A stretch of DNA of 64,000 nucleotides, from IMG/VR virus record IMGVR_UViG_3300037485_001872, positions 1-64,000 of that record. One strand, given 5' to 3'. Origin of the DNA: a virus. Shown here one piece after another: positions 1 through 9,585 of this stretch (the first letter of the stretch is position 1; each line of letters begins with the position of its first letter). A program made the translations under genes and the position numbers. Below the pieces are notes generated by a model. It searched no databases. It was given only the letters and a program-made list of their open reading frames with translations, and was not told the DNA's origin.

Positions 1-2228
1 GTTTTTATTCTGCTTACTCCACCTACTTGTAAGTTCATCAAATCACTTGTACTTCCACTAGCTAAGTTACCTGCGATTAATGTTCCTGCGGCTGAACCTG
101 TAAAAAATCCTGCTGTTGCTCCATCAAACGCACCATTACCTAAAGAAACTAATCCGTAATTAGCGGAAGCGGTTGGGGCTATTGGAATAGCTAACCTAGA
201 TATATCGGTAGTAGCCCCTATTGTAAGATTACCTGCTGTAGTTAAACTCATCCACCTATTATTGAAGTTATTATTTCCAAACCATAAGGCTGTAGAACTA
301 GCCCCCATACCTATTTGCCATGTAGGAGAACCTATACTGTTTGTACTAAATCCAAAATAAGCCCCTCCTGCGGTAGTCCCTCTGTCTACATTAAATTGAG
401 CGTCACCACTAGAAACACTTACACTGCCCGATATACTGGATGTACCCCTGATTACAAATTTATGTGCAGGTGTATTTGTACCTATCCCTACGTTTCCGTT
501 ATTCAAAATATTCATCGCGGTAGCTGTCCCAATCCCCACATTTCCATTATTCAAAATGGTCATTGCTTCTGTACCTCCATTGTTACCTACAAGGAAGTGC
601 ATATCTGCACCTGTTGTGCCTACACCTGATGTTGTTTTGAATGTTAATGGTGAAGTTGTCGTTGTTCCACCTACTATTAAGGGAGTAGTTAAAGATGTTA
701 CTAATGTACTTGCGCCTGAATTATCCACCTTAAACTTACTAACTCCCCCTACCTGCAAATTCATTAAATCACTTGTACTACCACTTGCAAGATTACCTGC
801 TATTAAAGTTCCATTAGCAGAACCTGTAAAATATCCTGATGTTGAACCATCAAACGCACCGTTACCTAAAGATACTAATCCATAGTTTGCTGAGGCTGTT
901 GGGGCTACTCCTATATGAAGTTTTGATACGGGAGAAGATACTCCTATTCCTAATCTTCCTGATGAAGTTATTCCTGCACTTGCTGCACCGCCATTAATTA
1001 TCACATCTCCATTGGCTGACATTTTTAAAATATCGGTTGCATAACTTGTAACTACACCGCTACTGTTACGACCAATATAATTGAACCTCATAATATTGGT
1101 TGTATTAGCTGCTGAATAAACATACTGCATTTCAAAGCCAGGATAAACAGAGCCAGTTGTAGTTAAGTTAGTTTGACCAAAAGCTATTGATGCCCCATCT
1201 GATGATGAAGCAGATGAGGTGTATATTCCTATTTTATTATCTCCATTGTATTCAAAGGATGAAGTTTCATAGGTTGATTTTGCCATTGTTCCTGCAATCC
1301 CCCTAACTAAATCTAATTTATTTACAGGATTGACAACACCTATCCCTATGTTACCGTTGTTTAAAATTCGCATAGCTTCAGTTGCACCATTATTTCCAAC
1401 TTGGAAAATATGGTCTGCTCCTGTTGCTCCTACGCCTGTTGTGGTTTTATAGGTAAGAGTTTGAGTAGTTGAAGTACCACCAATAATTGTAGGTGTAATA
1501 ACACCTCCTACAACTTTTAATTGGTTTGTAGTATCGTTAAAGAAAAAATTTGCATTATCTTCGGCAATAGTAGTACCATTAGAAAATAGTACAGAACCGT
1601 TAGTAAGGGATGGAAGTGTGAATCCTAATTTAGTTTCTTCTATTATGTAGAAGTTATTTAAATTAGCGTAATCTGCTGCGGGAATATTTATAGAATAAAT
1701 AAGTGCAACAGAAGTGTCTGTGTATGTTCCTGAAGCTGTCCAAGCCCCTGTTAAAGGGTTTAGGTTAGCCGTAACCACGACACCACCCGCTGTAAGAGGT
1801 GATGAAAACGTTGGCTTATTGTCAACGTTAATTTTGGAGAGGATACTATCTCCACTATCTCCGAACTCGTTTGCGTTAAAGGTGGCTCCCGTAGGAGGCG
1901 TGATTGTTCCGCTTGCTCCTGAGACAATTTCATAATATGTAATTTTGTAGACATTGTTTTCTAATGTGTTTAATCTTGTATCAAATAATGTTAGACTACT
2001 AACCCATGATACACCGTTTGAGTACCATATATTACCTATACTTCCATCAACGGTATTAATCACGTAGTAAATTTCTCCAGTGTGTAAACTTGCTGCGGGT
2101 AGGTCTGAGTAATCATCTACAATTGCCTCAAACCCAATAATGCCACCAACGGAATCCCGAAGGCAGCATAATTGTCTGTTTAATTTTAATATTTGTTGAT
2201 AAAGGGCTTTTTCTACATCTGTACTCAT
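1..2228 (-). CDS. Tail fibre / receptor-binding-like structural protein (C-terminus outside window)
   Basis: The frame is open from the ATG at 2228 to the left edge, so at least 742 residues are present and the C-terminus is missing. After a short helical start it becomes Gly/Thr/Ser/Asn-rich beta repeats. Units such as NNGNVGIGT followed by P and a hydrophobic stretch recur; this signature is typical of phage fibres and of proteins that carry an endosialidase-type chaperone at the C-terminus. A block of about 55 residues (ASANYGLVSLGNGAFDG onward) occurs twice. It is the most downstream gene seen in the leftward structural block, after other tail genes. Receptor binding is inferred from composition and place; whether a C-terminal chaperone exists cannot be seen. 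Confidence 0.72.
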   Translation of the reverse strand, partial: MSTDVEKALYQQILKLNRQLCCLRDSVGGIIGFEAIVDDYSDLPAASLHTGEIYYVINTVDGSIGNIWYSNGVSWVSSLTLFDTRLNTLENNVYKITYYEIVSGASGTITPPTGATFNANEFGDSGDSILSKINVDNKPTFSSPLTAGGVVVTANLNPLTGAWTASGTYTDTSVALIYSINIPAADYANLNNFYIIEETKLGFTLPSLTNGSVLFSNGTTIAEDNANFFFNDTTNQLKVVGGVITPTIIGGTSTTQTLTYKTTTGVGATGADHIFQVGNNGATEAMRILNNGNIGIGVVNPVNKLDLVRGIAGTMAKSTYETSSFEYNGDNKIGIYTSSASSSDGASIAFGQTNLTTTGSVYPGFEMQYVYSAANTTNIMRFNYIGRNSSGVVTSYATDILKMSANGDVIINGGAASAGITSSGRLGIGVSSPVSKLHIGVAPTASANYGLVSLGNGAFDGSTSGYFTGSANGTLIAGNLASGSTSDLMNLQVGGVSKFKVDNSGASTLVTSLTTPLIVGGTTTTSPLTFKTTSGVGTTGADMHFLVGNNGGTEAMTILNNGNVGIGTATAMNILNNGNVGIGTNTPAHKFVIRGTSSISGSVSVSSGDAQFNVDRGTTAGGAYFGFSTNSIGSPTWQIGMGASSTALWFGNNNFNNRWMSLTTAGNLTIGATTDISRLAIPIAPTASANYGLVSLGNGAFDGATAGFFTGSAAGTLIAGNLASGSTSDLMNLQVGGVSRIK
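14..180 (-). repeat. Fibre-gene direct repeat, copy 2
   Basis: This stretch matches 740-906 at an offset of 726 bases with scattered, mostly synonymous differences. It encodes a duplicated fibre module of about 55 residues. Confidence 0.8.
740..906 (-). repeat. Fibre-gene direct repeat, copy 1
   Basis: First copy, in reading direction, of the duplicated module repeated at 14-180. Protein similarity is higher than DNA similarity, so the duplication is under selection and not very recent. Confidence 0.8.
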
Positions 2229-2275
2229 TGAAATAAAATATTATAACATCCTTAGATGTCGGTGCAGAAAAAGTA

Positions 2276-3214
2276 TTACGCTATTCTACTAATAACAGCG
2301 GCTGTTGCACTGTAAAAATACATACGGAATATTCCTACTCCTAATGTTGCAGATGCGGCCACAGTTAATAAACCTGCTCCACCATTTGGTACATTAACAA
2401 GTTGTGTGATAGATGCATCTAAAGCTACGGTCACTGTACTTGCTCCTAAAGTATTATCTATTACAAAATCAAAGCTACTACCCCTTGCGTTTCCTAACAC
2501 AGCAACTATTGAAGCCACTGTTGGAAGTGTTACGGTAACTGGAGCCGCTGATGTACTTGTTATTACTCCTGCAAGTAATTGGGCTGCTGTTATTGCGGCT
2601 GATGTATTTACTGCTGTTGGTGTTGGTTTATTTATAATATAACCATCCCTGGCTGTAGCACCATCCACTGTAACACCCACCCCTACTATTTGCTCTGCAA
2701 CATTTGAGGTGAAAAGTCCAAGTGTATTTGCTCCTGCAACTAAAGTACCTTCTACGGCCACTCCTAATTGTGTATCAGAAATCCCATAAATTCCATTATC
2801 TTTATCTGCACCAAGTTGTAAAGCAAGAGCTCCTACAGTTCCATTTGCTAGGGATATTGCAGAATCTTTTAATAGCACACCATCAACTGTAACACCTGCT
2901 GCACCTGTAAGTTCAGCAATAGCATCTGTGGCTAATCCTGTTGATATTACTTCAGCAACAAGGGCTCCTTCAATTGCAATACCAAGGATTGTATCAGAAA
3001 CACCATAAAATCCATTATTACCATCCGTACCAAATTTAATAGCTAAATCTGAAACAGTACCATCACCTAGGGCTAGTTCTGTCATAACTATACCTCCAGC
3101 AATATCTGTTAATAAGTCTTGGAACAACTCAATTAATTCTTTTTCATTTTTTGAACCAACAAATTGAGCGAAGTTGGTTAGAGAAGTTCTAATTCTTGTG
3201 TTTGTAACTAACAT
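2276..3214 (-). CDS. Virion/tail structural protein with shared N-terminal anchor
   Basis: 312 residues. Residues 1-38 (MLVTNTRIRTSLTNFAQFV..., then ELIELFQDLL) closely match the start of the protein at 3561-5147, which suggests a common docking domain. The middle contains two related segments with the pattern LxxGTVxxLAxxxGxDxxNGxYGxSDT. The C-terminal ~100 residues are Ala/Thr/Val-rich beta sequence ending in SRIA. It belongs with the tail-fibre genes by position. Exact role unknown; a second fibre or a fibre-associated adhesin is likely. Confidence 0.7.
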   Translation of the reverse strand: MLVTNTRIRTSLTNFAQFVGSKNEKELIELFQDLLTDIAGGIVMTELALGDGTVSDLAIKFGTDGNNGFYGVSDTILGIAIEGALVAEVISTGLATDAIAELTGAAGVTVDGVLLKDSAISLANGTVGALALQLGADKDNGIYGISDTQLGVAVEGTLVAGANTLGLFTSNVAEQIVGVGVTVDGATARDGYIINKPTPTAVNTSAAITAAQLLAGVITSTSAAPVTVTLPTVASIVAVLGNARGSSFDFVIDNTLGASTVTVALDASITQLVNVPNGGAGLLTVAASATLGVGIFRMYFYSATAAVISRIA

Positions 3215-3225
3215 TTTTTATTTTA

Positions 3226-3552
3226 TTAAATTTTTGTAATTTTATTATTTATCCAATAAAGGGCATTGTTATCAAGTAGAAATTTATTTTGCTCGTTTAG
3301 TTCAAAATTTATTTCCTGAAGCACATCTTCACTATCATAATAGCCACTTACTATTTTAGTTTCGGTATCGTAATTAAACTTTACAATACTTACCTTATCA
3401 AGCGAAACGGCTGGTATAAGACTAAATACAGGGTACAAGTCAGAAGGCTTAGGTATTTCCTCTACTTCAATTCCATGTTCGGTTATTGTAGCATTTTTAG
3501 CTATTTTAATAATTAAGCCTTGCTCGTTATGTATAATTGCTTTTAGTTCCAT
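3226..3552 (-). CDS. Small protein between tail-fibre genes, unknown function
   Basis: 108 residues, acidic and soluble, no membrane segment. It lies 8 bases after the 3561-5147 gene and 11 bases before 2276-3214, so it is co-transcribed with them. It may be a fibre assembly or attachment factor; that is inference from position only. Confidence 0.65.
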   Translation of the reverse strand: MELKAIIHNEQGLIIKIAKNATITEHGIEVEEIPKPSDLYPVFSLIPAVSLDKVSIVKFNYDTETKIVSGYYDSEDVLQEINFELNEQNKFLLDNNALYWINNKITKI

Positions 3553-3560
3553 CTTTATAA

Positions 3561-5147
3561 TTAATTACTCGCTACCCATCTATCCCCTATGGGTGTTAAA
3601 ATTATCACTTCACCATTTGTGCCATTGGCAGTAACGGTAGCTGCCTGTACGAATCCATTGGCAATATTACTATGTGCTATAGATATAGTTAATCCAGCCG
3701 CAGGCTTTAATACTATTGAAAAATTATTAGTTGGATTTTTAACAAATGAAGTCATATTTACAGTACCAGCTCCAGTTAGATTTATTATTCCTGCGAATAA
3801 ATCTATTGACGTTGAATCTCTACCTGCTGTTGGAGCCATAGCAGCTACCGCAGCCATTGTAACTGTAATATCTGAAAAAGTCCTACTGTAATGTATATTC
3901 CCTAATGCAGATAAATTCTTTAAGTTATTACCAACCCAATCATCTTCTTTGGTTGTTACATAATCAAAGTTATCTACTATACAAACTTTACCTCTACCCA
4001 AAGTAGGTGCTATCAATACATTTTGACTATTTCTAACTTTTAAATATCCTGTAGAATTACTATGTGATGATGTGGCATTTATTACACTAGTTGATACATT
4101 AGATATATCTCCACTAATAATTCTATTAATTATATCCATGTAAAAAGTAACTCCATTTAGATTCTTAATACATATGGAAGCAAAATGTTTTGCATTGCTA
4201 AATACTGAATTGAAAAATCCACTAAATCCATTGACATATGAAATTACATCTGTAAAGATGCAATCTTTCATAGTAACTACATCAAGGTCATAAATTTCAT
4301 TCGTCCAAGTATTGTTAGTACATGAAGTAATTTTAACATTATTAAAATGGGGGTAAGAACTTCCATATCCTTCAATATGAATATTAGGCATCATAAACGC
4401 AGTTCCTTGTCCATCTGTAGACCTTTTAATATATGTATTAACAGTACCTCTTTGACTAGCTCCATAATCAGGAATGCAAATTCTTACATCCTTATAACCT
4501 GTGGGGTTTGTAGAAGCATCGTAAACTGATGTACTCATTGCTACAAAAGCCTGACCTGTAAGTGTACCTGTAGCTACTAATCCACATGACATACTTGGTG
4601 ACCATAATATCCATCTAGTTCCTCTACCTGTAGCTGATAAATCAGCTGCCCATCGTCTTACAATGAAATTTCTCCAATCTCCATTACCAATTTCAATATT
4701 TCTTATTGGGTCTTTTCTGAAGGTAATACACCCTTTTTGTCCTGTAATAGTTAAATCGTTCCAAGCTCCATTGTCTGTGGTGTAATGGATAATATCATTG
4801 GGATATAATTCACTGTAAACTACATTTTCAAATTCTGATTCACTTTTAGCAGTTAATGTAAGTGGTTCAATTGGAATAACAACATTTGTATCATTTCTTT
4901 CAGAACTACCTTGTAGTTTATGTAATGTTTGAAAATCTGTTATTTTATATTTAACTCCTGGTATTAATGCATTTGCTGTTTCTAATGACGTTATCTCTGT
5001 ATAGGTTCCTTCTATTACCGTAGTTACACTATCTAAATCTAATAATAAATCCTGAAAAAGCTCTATTAGTTTTTTTTCGTTTTTATTCCCCACAAACTGT
5101 GCAAAGTCTGTAAGGTCTTTTTTTACTCTATAATCGGTTACTAACAT
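3561..5147 (-). CDS. Tail spike/fibre-like protein with shared N-terminal anchor
   Basis: 528 residues. The first ~38 residues (MLVTDYRVKKDLTDFAQFV...) repeat the N-terminal anchor of the 2276-3214 protein. Residues ~130-400 are rich in short beta strands with Asn, Ser and Thr at turns, consistent with a right-handed beta-helix spike. The C-terminal ~90 residues form another beta domain ending in IGDRWVASN. A common anchor with different distal parts suggests that both attach to the same virion site. Confidence 0.7.
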   Translation of the reverse strand: MLVTDYRVKKDLTDFAQFVGNKNEKKLIELFQDLLLDLDSVTTVIEGTYTEITSLETANALIPGVKYKITDFQTLHKLQGSSERNDTNVVIPIEPLTLTAKSESEFENVVYSELYPNDIIHYTTDNGAWNDLTITGQKGCITFRKDPIRNIEIGNGDWRNFIVRRWAADLSATGRGTRWILWSPSMSCGLVATGTLTGQAFVAMSTSVYDASTNPTGYKDVRICIPDYGASQRGTVNTYIKRSTDGQGTAFMMPNIHIEGYGSSYPHFNNVKITSCTNNTWTNEIYDLDVVTMKDCIFTDVISYVNGFSGFFNSVFSNAKHFASICIKNLNGVTFYMDIINRIISGDISNVSTSVINATSSHSNSTGYLKVRNSQNVLIAPTLGRGKVCIVDNFDYVTTKEDDWVGNNLKNLSALGNIHYSRTFSDITVTMAAVAAMAPTAGRDSTSIDLFAGIINLTGAGTVNMTSFVKNPTNNFSIVLKPAAGLTISIAHSNIANGFVQAATVTANGTNGEVIILTPIGDRWVASN

Positions 5148-5172
5148 TATTAATTAATTAATCAATTAAATA

Positions 5173-5204
5173 CAAAAAGAAAGCCCTGAGATTTTCAGGG
5201 CTTT
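5173..5204 (-). terminator. Intrinsic terminator after the 860-residue structural gene
   Basis: AAAGCCCTGA and TCAGGGCTTT form a 10-bp stem with a 5-base loop. On the minus strand a T-rich run follows. It sits just past the stop of the gene at 5216-7798 and separates it from the fibre genes; a T-rich tract on the other side means it could also act in reverse. Confidence 0.85.
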
Positions 5205-5215
5205 CCGTTGTTAAT

Positions 5216-7798
5216 CTAGACAGCGTAGGCCATTACCCCATTTAACCCTGCGGCAGCTGCCACTTTGTTCATGAGTAACTCCACTGCTGTATGTCTACCA
5301 ACTTCAACTAAGAAGTGATAAGTATTAGTTTCGATATTTCTACCAGCCATTCCTTGGCTCATTGTGTTACGTTCAATATCAATTGCATAATCAATATATT
5401 GGGTAGTAGAACGAATACTTGATTCTTCACCTTTGAAAAGACGAGCTACAATATCTTCGTGTCTATCTTCACCTGTAAAGAATTGGCGAGACATATCTTC
5501 GAATTGGTACAAGTTACCACCTAAGTGTGTACGAGGAATCCAACGTGATAAATAAGTGATTGCGAAAATATCGTCTTCAACAAGACCAATTGCTTCACGG
5601 ATTTCAGTGATGTAGCCACCTGATACTTCAATCTGTACAGAGCTATCTGCAAATCCAATAGTGTCACGTAAACATTCGTCAGGATGTACTTCTAATACTT
5701 TTCCTTTAAATTTAATACCACAAAGACAGTCTGTGCTATAATCTGGACTTGGTTCTACTTTTGTCCAAGAATAAACATCAAAGTTTGCTGGGGCAGTTGT
5801 AGTATAATAATCAAGGTAGATTGGGTCACATTCTGGGCATACAACGTTAGTGATAACTGTTGTAGTGTATTTAGTTTGGCAACCACCACTAACTGTAGTG
5901 ATTGCTGTAAATCCAACATCATCTCCATCTAAATTCCCTGTTGCATTCACTGCTGTTACATAACCTGCTCCAACATCTGCTGTAAGTCCGATAATTTTAA
6001 AGGTGTTTGAATCAGAAATATACTCAAGAGTGTTATCTCCTGTTGCGGCTACTGCTGCTGCGTTTGCATTTACGAAATTTTGTGCTGTTAAAGCTAAACT
6101 TGTATCGAAAGTAGCTGTGTAACCTGTTCCATCAATAGTTATGGTGGCAGTTCCTGAAGTTCCACTAAGTGTAACAATTTGAGATGAGTAAAGAGTAGTT
6201 CCTGTTTCAATTGCAATTGTTAAATCTGGGTAGGCTGCTTGTAATTCAGTAAGGCGGCTAGTTCCACATTCATCATCTGGAAGAACAATTGTGTATTCTT
6301 CTGTAGATGCTGTACATCCTTCTAATTCTACCCATGCAACTGTTGCTGCATCTGTATGGTCACACACATCTGCTACAATATTTACAAACTCAACTGTTGA
6401 AGATGCACCAAAAATAGTAAATTCTGATGTAAATCCTGTATCGTCACCATCAAGGTCTCCTGTAGCATTTACTGCTGTAAGAGTTGCCACTTCATTTGTA
6501 GCAGAAATAACAGTGAAAGAGTTTGTTCCTAAGTTATAAACTAAAAGGTTATCTCCACTAGCTGCCACTGCTGCTGCATTTGTTGTTACAAAGTTTGCTG
6601 CTGTAGTTGCTAAATCTGTTGCGAAGGTTGCTGTGTAGTTAGAACCATCAATTGCAATTGTAGCAGTTCCTGAAGTACCTGAAAGGGTTACTACTTGTTG
6701 AGAATATGAAGCTGTTGTAGCTAAGAATATTGCAAGGTTAGCGGCACTTAATTTAGCACTAAGAATTACAGTGTAGAAACCAACGGCTCCATTCTGTCCA
6801 CTCTTAATTGCTGAACCTGCAACGGCTCCTGCGATGTTATCTACGGCTCCAATTGCATTAAAACCACCGTCTACAATACTAATTGCGTAAAGGTATCCAC
6901 CATTGTTTTCCAAATAGCCTGTTGGACAAGCTGCACATCCTTTTATTAAAGAAGCCACTGGAGTAGCAAAGGCTGCTGGAGTTGCACTTGAAAGAGCTAA
7001 AAATTCATAAACTGATTGTACACCATTACGTTCTTTACGAACTATTGTATATGATGGATATTGTGCTTGAACTAAAGCTAGAGATTCTTCGTCACCAATA
7101 TCTGTAACAGTTAAGGTGAAAAAGCTATAAGCTGTATCAGAATAGGTTGGAGAAGTTGTACAACTTTTTACAGGAGTGATTTCTACAAAATCTGACATCT
7201 TAACACCACCACGTAAATCATAGCTCTTTAAAAACTCAATTGCATTCAAAATAATAGGTGTGCAACTTACGTCTGTACAGTCATCACATGTAGTACAGTC
7301 AGAAACCCGTGGGTCACATAATTCTTCTGCCATTACATATGAAACGTCAACATAGTTTCCAGGGAATCCCATCATTCCAATAGCTTCACCAGAAAGACGA
7401 ATGAAAATTTCTTTTCTATCTCCTTTGGTAAAAGAAATTGATGTACCTGCGTCAATACCATTGTAACCAACAACTACTTCATCCACTTTTTGTTCTGAGT
7501 ACTTAGGAGCACTTACACGAACATCAAGCACTTCACTCATTTTAAAAGGGAAGGTTGAGAATGATTTGTTAGATTGGCTACGAGTAACAGCTAAGTCTGT
7601 GTTACCTACTTTAAACTGATAATCACGGTTTTTTGGTTTACCAGCGAAACTTGAAATGGCTGTTTGGCCATTAATTGTTTCCATAGTGGTATCAAAAATA
7701 CCTAATTGTCCTTTTGCTAATTGTAATGAACCTCCAGAGGTCATTACGTTGCCGCCAATTACTACGAAGTGACGGTCAAACGGTTTGTGTAATCCCAT
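5216..7798 (-). CDS. Large virion structural protein with internal tandem repeats
   Basis: 860 residues. The first ~165 residues and the last ~170 look like one split globular domain. Between them is a cysteine cluster (CDPRVSDCTTCDDCTDVSC, about residue 163) and two copies of a ~100-residue beta module that starts VTLSGTSGTATI. The end reads VEVGRHTAVELLMNKVAAA. It lies after the capsid and connector-like genes and before the fibres, in a single-gene unit closed by the terminator at 5173. The placement would suit a tail tube/sheath or head-decorating protein with an Ig-like insertion; no family could be assigned by eye. Confidence 0.7.
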   Translation of the reverse strand: MGLHKPFDRHFVVIGGNVMTSGGSLQLAKGQLGIFDTTMETINGQTAISSFAGKPKNRDYQFKVGNTDLAVTRSQSNKSFSTFPFKMSEVLDVRVSAPKYSEQKVDEVVVGYNGIDAGTSISFTKGDRKEIFIRLSGEAIGMMGFPGNYVDVSYVMAEELCDPRVSDCTTCDDCTDVSCTPIILNAIEFLKSYDLRGGVKMSDFVEITPVKSCTTSPTYSDTAYSFFTLTVTDIGDEESLALVQAQYPSYTIVRKERNGVQSVYEFLALSSATPAAFATPVASLIKGCAACPTGYLENNGGYLYAISIVDGGFNAIGAVDNIAGAVAGSAIKSGQNGAVGFYTVILSAKLSAANLAIFLATTASYSQQVVTLSGTSGTATIAIDGSNYTATFATDLATTAANFVTTNAAAVAASGDNLLVYNLGTNSFTVISATNEVATLTAVNATGDLDGDDTGFTSEFTIFGASSTVEFVNIVADVCDHTDAATVAWVELEGCTASTEEYTIVLPDDECGTSRLTELQAAYPDLTIAIETGTTLYSSQIVTLSGTSGTATITIDGTGYTATFDTSLALTAQNFVNANAAAVAATGDNTLEYISDSNTFKIIGLTADVGAGYVTAVNATGNLDGDDVGFTAITTVSGGCQTKYTTTVITNVVCPECDPIYLDYYTTTAPANFDVYSWTKVEPSPDYSTDCLCGIKFKGKVLEVHPDECLRDTIGFADSSVQIEVSGGYITEIREAIGLVEDDIFAITYLSRWIPRTHLGGNLYQFEDMSRQFFTGEDRHEDIVARLFKGEESSIRSTTQYIDYAIDIERNTMSQGMAGRNIETNTYHFLVEVGRHTAVELLMNKVAAAAGLNGVMAYAV

Positions 7799-7819
7799 TG
7801 TTAATTTTTATATTATATG

Positions 7820-8485
7820 TTAAAATTTATTGTTAATTCTTGTGTTGTCTATTTGAAAGTGTTGAAGATTATCTGTATTTATATTTAGATTTTTTACAGC
7901 TATAGAGATGATACGATTCATTGTTTTATCGTCCCATTCTGGGTTAGAGGTTGAAGAATTTATTCCATCTAGTGTTATGTATCCCTCAATATCAATTATC
8001 CTAGGATAACGGTAGTAGGACATAAATAAAGCATCTATTAAAAAATCATCTATAAAAACCCTAATTGTATTATTCGCTATGTAATAAAAACTCTCTCTAA
8101 AGTAAAAGGAAGGTTTATTATGTTCGTCAAAAAGAAGCTCTTGTGTGTTTTCTGCTTTGGCCTCCCATAGCTTGATACTATCTTTACATGTGGAAGTTTT
8201 TGCAATTGCTCTTAATGTTGCTAAGTCAAAGAAATCTGTGGGGATGGTGAAGTAGTGACTATCTGTAGTTTTACTACTTTCTTTTAACTTTTTATCTGGA
8301 ATTAATAACTTTTGAATGAGTCTAATATCATCTTCATTTCTTTTTTCTAACACCCACTCTATAAACTGATATTGAGCTTCATTAACCGCTGTTTTTATTC
8401 TTGGGTTATCAAACGCAATACCATCGTTTATATTGTTTTTATTAGCTTTTTCTCTTACTTGATTGAAGACTTCTATACTTAGCAT
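7820..8485 (-). CDS. Putative head-tail connector / tail-completion protein
   Basis: 221 residues, mixed helical, beginning MLSIEVFNQVREKANKNN. It has the size, helical N-terminus and early-tail position of the connector or gp4-like ring proteins that follow capsid genes in podovirus-like phages. It starts one base before the end of the 8487-9458 gene unit. The function is inferred from synteny and general features only. Confidence 0.55.
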   Translation of the reverse strand: MLSIEVFNQVREKANKNNINDGIAFDNPRIKTAVNEAQYQFIEWVLEKRNEDDIRLIQKLLIPDKKLKESSKTTDSHYFTIPTDFFDLATLRAIAKTSTCKDSIKLWEAKAENTQELLFDEHNKPSFYFRESFYYIANNTIRVFIDDFLIDALFMSYYRYPRIIDIEGYITLDGINSSTSNPEWDDKTMNRIISIAVKNLNINTDNLQHFQIDNTRINNKF

Positions 8486-8486
8486 T

Positions 8487-9458
8487 CTATGTTAACATAA
8501 TTTCCTCATAAATTTCTACTAGTTCAGTATCAGTTTTTAGTTTTTGGGTGATTGATTTAGAATCTACACCAAGGTCTACACCTTTATATTGGTATTGTCC
8601 ACCTAGTTTTGTAAGTTTACCATTTAAAATCATGGTCATCACTTTAACTTGAAGAACAATATCATTATATCCTTCATCCTCCTTAGCTTTTTCATAAAGT
8701 TTATTAAAAGCATCTGCATTTTGATAATCCTTATTCAACCATATTTCAAAATAACTCTGTAGGTCAACTAAATTTGGTTTTATATTCGGCCTAATAACTG
8801 ATAAGTGTTTTAGAATATTTATTAATTTAGTTTCATTTTCTATGCCTAACATTGAGAATGTACCAATTGCTTTAAATCTAGCATTAGTTCTTTTCTTATC
8901 AACGTCCATTGCTGTGTGTTTATCTTCAACAATGTAGTCAGCCATATTAAATTGAGGGGAACCTTCTTGACCCGCTGGGGTTAATTCAAAACTATTTACA
9001 GCAATAAACAAATCTAATAAGTCGTCTGGATTTGCTGTATTTAAAACTCTTCCGTCATATAAACTAATGCTGAAAGAATCCCAAAATTCTAAATTTTTAT
9101 TATCTAAACATAAATCACCGTGAATTGTTTCATATGGTGACACTATGTATTTTTTTAGTGCCTTAACCTTCTCTGACTTTACGTTATCATCTAGTCCTGC
9201 ATAACATGGACTACCTACGAAAAATCCTGTATCAAAGACACCTGTTTTTGTGTTTGCGTTTTGAATGACATATCTACATGCCACTGAGTTTTCGATGCCT
9301 TCTGATGGTAGTTTTGTTGTTCCTACTTTTTGGAACCCATCAGGAGCTGTTTTGTCTGGTTTATTTGAAATTTTATAAACGCTGTTTCTACGAATTTCAA
9401 GGCCATTAACCTTGACTATTACATCTTGTTCTTCTGTAGTTTCTACTGCTTTTGCCAT
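8487..9458 (-). CDS. Head-associated structural protein, unknown
   Basis: 323 residues, soluble, mixed alpha/beta with a helical, acidic C-terminal third. It immediately follows the major capsid gene and has its own promoter at 9481-9510, so it is probably made in quantity. A head-completion or auxiliary capsid role is plausible. No recognisable motif. Confidence 0.6.
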   Translation of the reverse strand: MAKAVETTEEQDVIVKVNGLEIRRNSVYKISNKPDKTAPDGFQKVGTTKLPSEGIENSVACRYVIQNANTKTGVFDTGFFVGSPCYAGLDDNVKSEKVKALKKYIVSPYETIHGDLCLDNKNLEFWDSFSISLYDGRVLNTANPDDLLDLFIAVNSFELTPAGQEGSPQFNMADYIVEDKHTAMDVDKKRTNARFKAIGTFSMLGIENETKLINILKHLSVIRPNIKPNLVDLQSYFEIWLNKDYQNADAFNKLYEKAKEDEGYNDIVLQVKVMTMILNGKLTKLGGQYQYKGVDLGVDSKSITQKLKTDTELVEIYEEIMLT

Positions 9459-9480
9459 TATTTTTGGTTTTTTATTTATG

Positions 9481-9510
9481 CAAATATAATACTTTTATTT
9501 GCATTTTCAA
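9481..9510 (-). promoter_or_regulatory. Bacteroidota-type late promoter
   Basis: On the minus strand, TTG (9510-9508), exactly 19 bases, then TATATTTG (9488-9481). The ATG of the 323-residue gene is about 22 bases further on. No TGACA box is present. Confidence 0.8.
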
Positions 9511-9512
9511 AG

Positions 9513-9535
9513 CCGATAAAATTAGATATTATCGG
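9513..9535 (-). other. Stem-loop next to the late promoter
   Basis: CCGATAA and TTATCGG can pair over a 9-base loop, directly upstream of the promoter TTG. It may help end the capsid transcript or be an operator. Confidence 0.5.
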
Positions 9536-9546
9536 TAAAATATATT

Positions 9547-9567
9547 GGGGGGAGGGACACTCCCCCC
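9547..9567 (-). terminator. Strong GC stem after the major capsid gene
   Basis: GGGGGGAG and CTCCCCCC form an 8-bp stem with a 5-base loop, about 20 bases beyond the capsid stop. The trailing sequence on the minus strand is AT-rich rather than a pure T run, so it may be a weaker terminator or a 3' stabiliser of the capsid mRNA. Confidence 0.65.
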
Positions 9568-9585
9568 TTTATTTAATTAGCTTAA

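Noticed and set aside
2406-6539. Several rightward frames inside the tail genes
   Set aside because: They are antisense shadows created by repetitive Thr/Ala/Val codons of the leftward structural genes.
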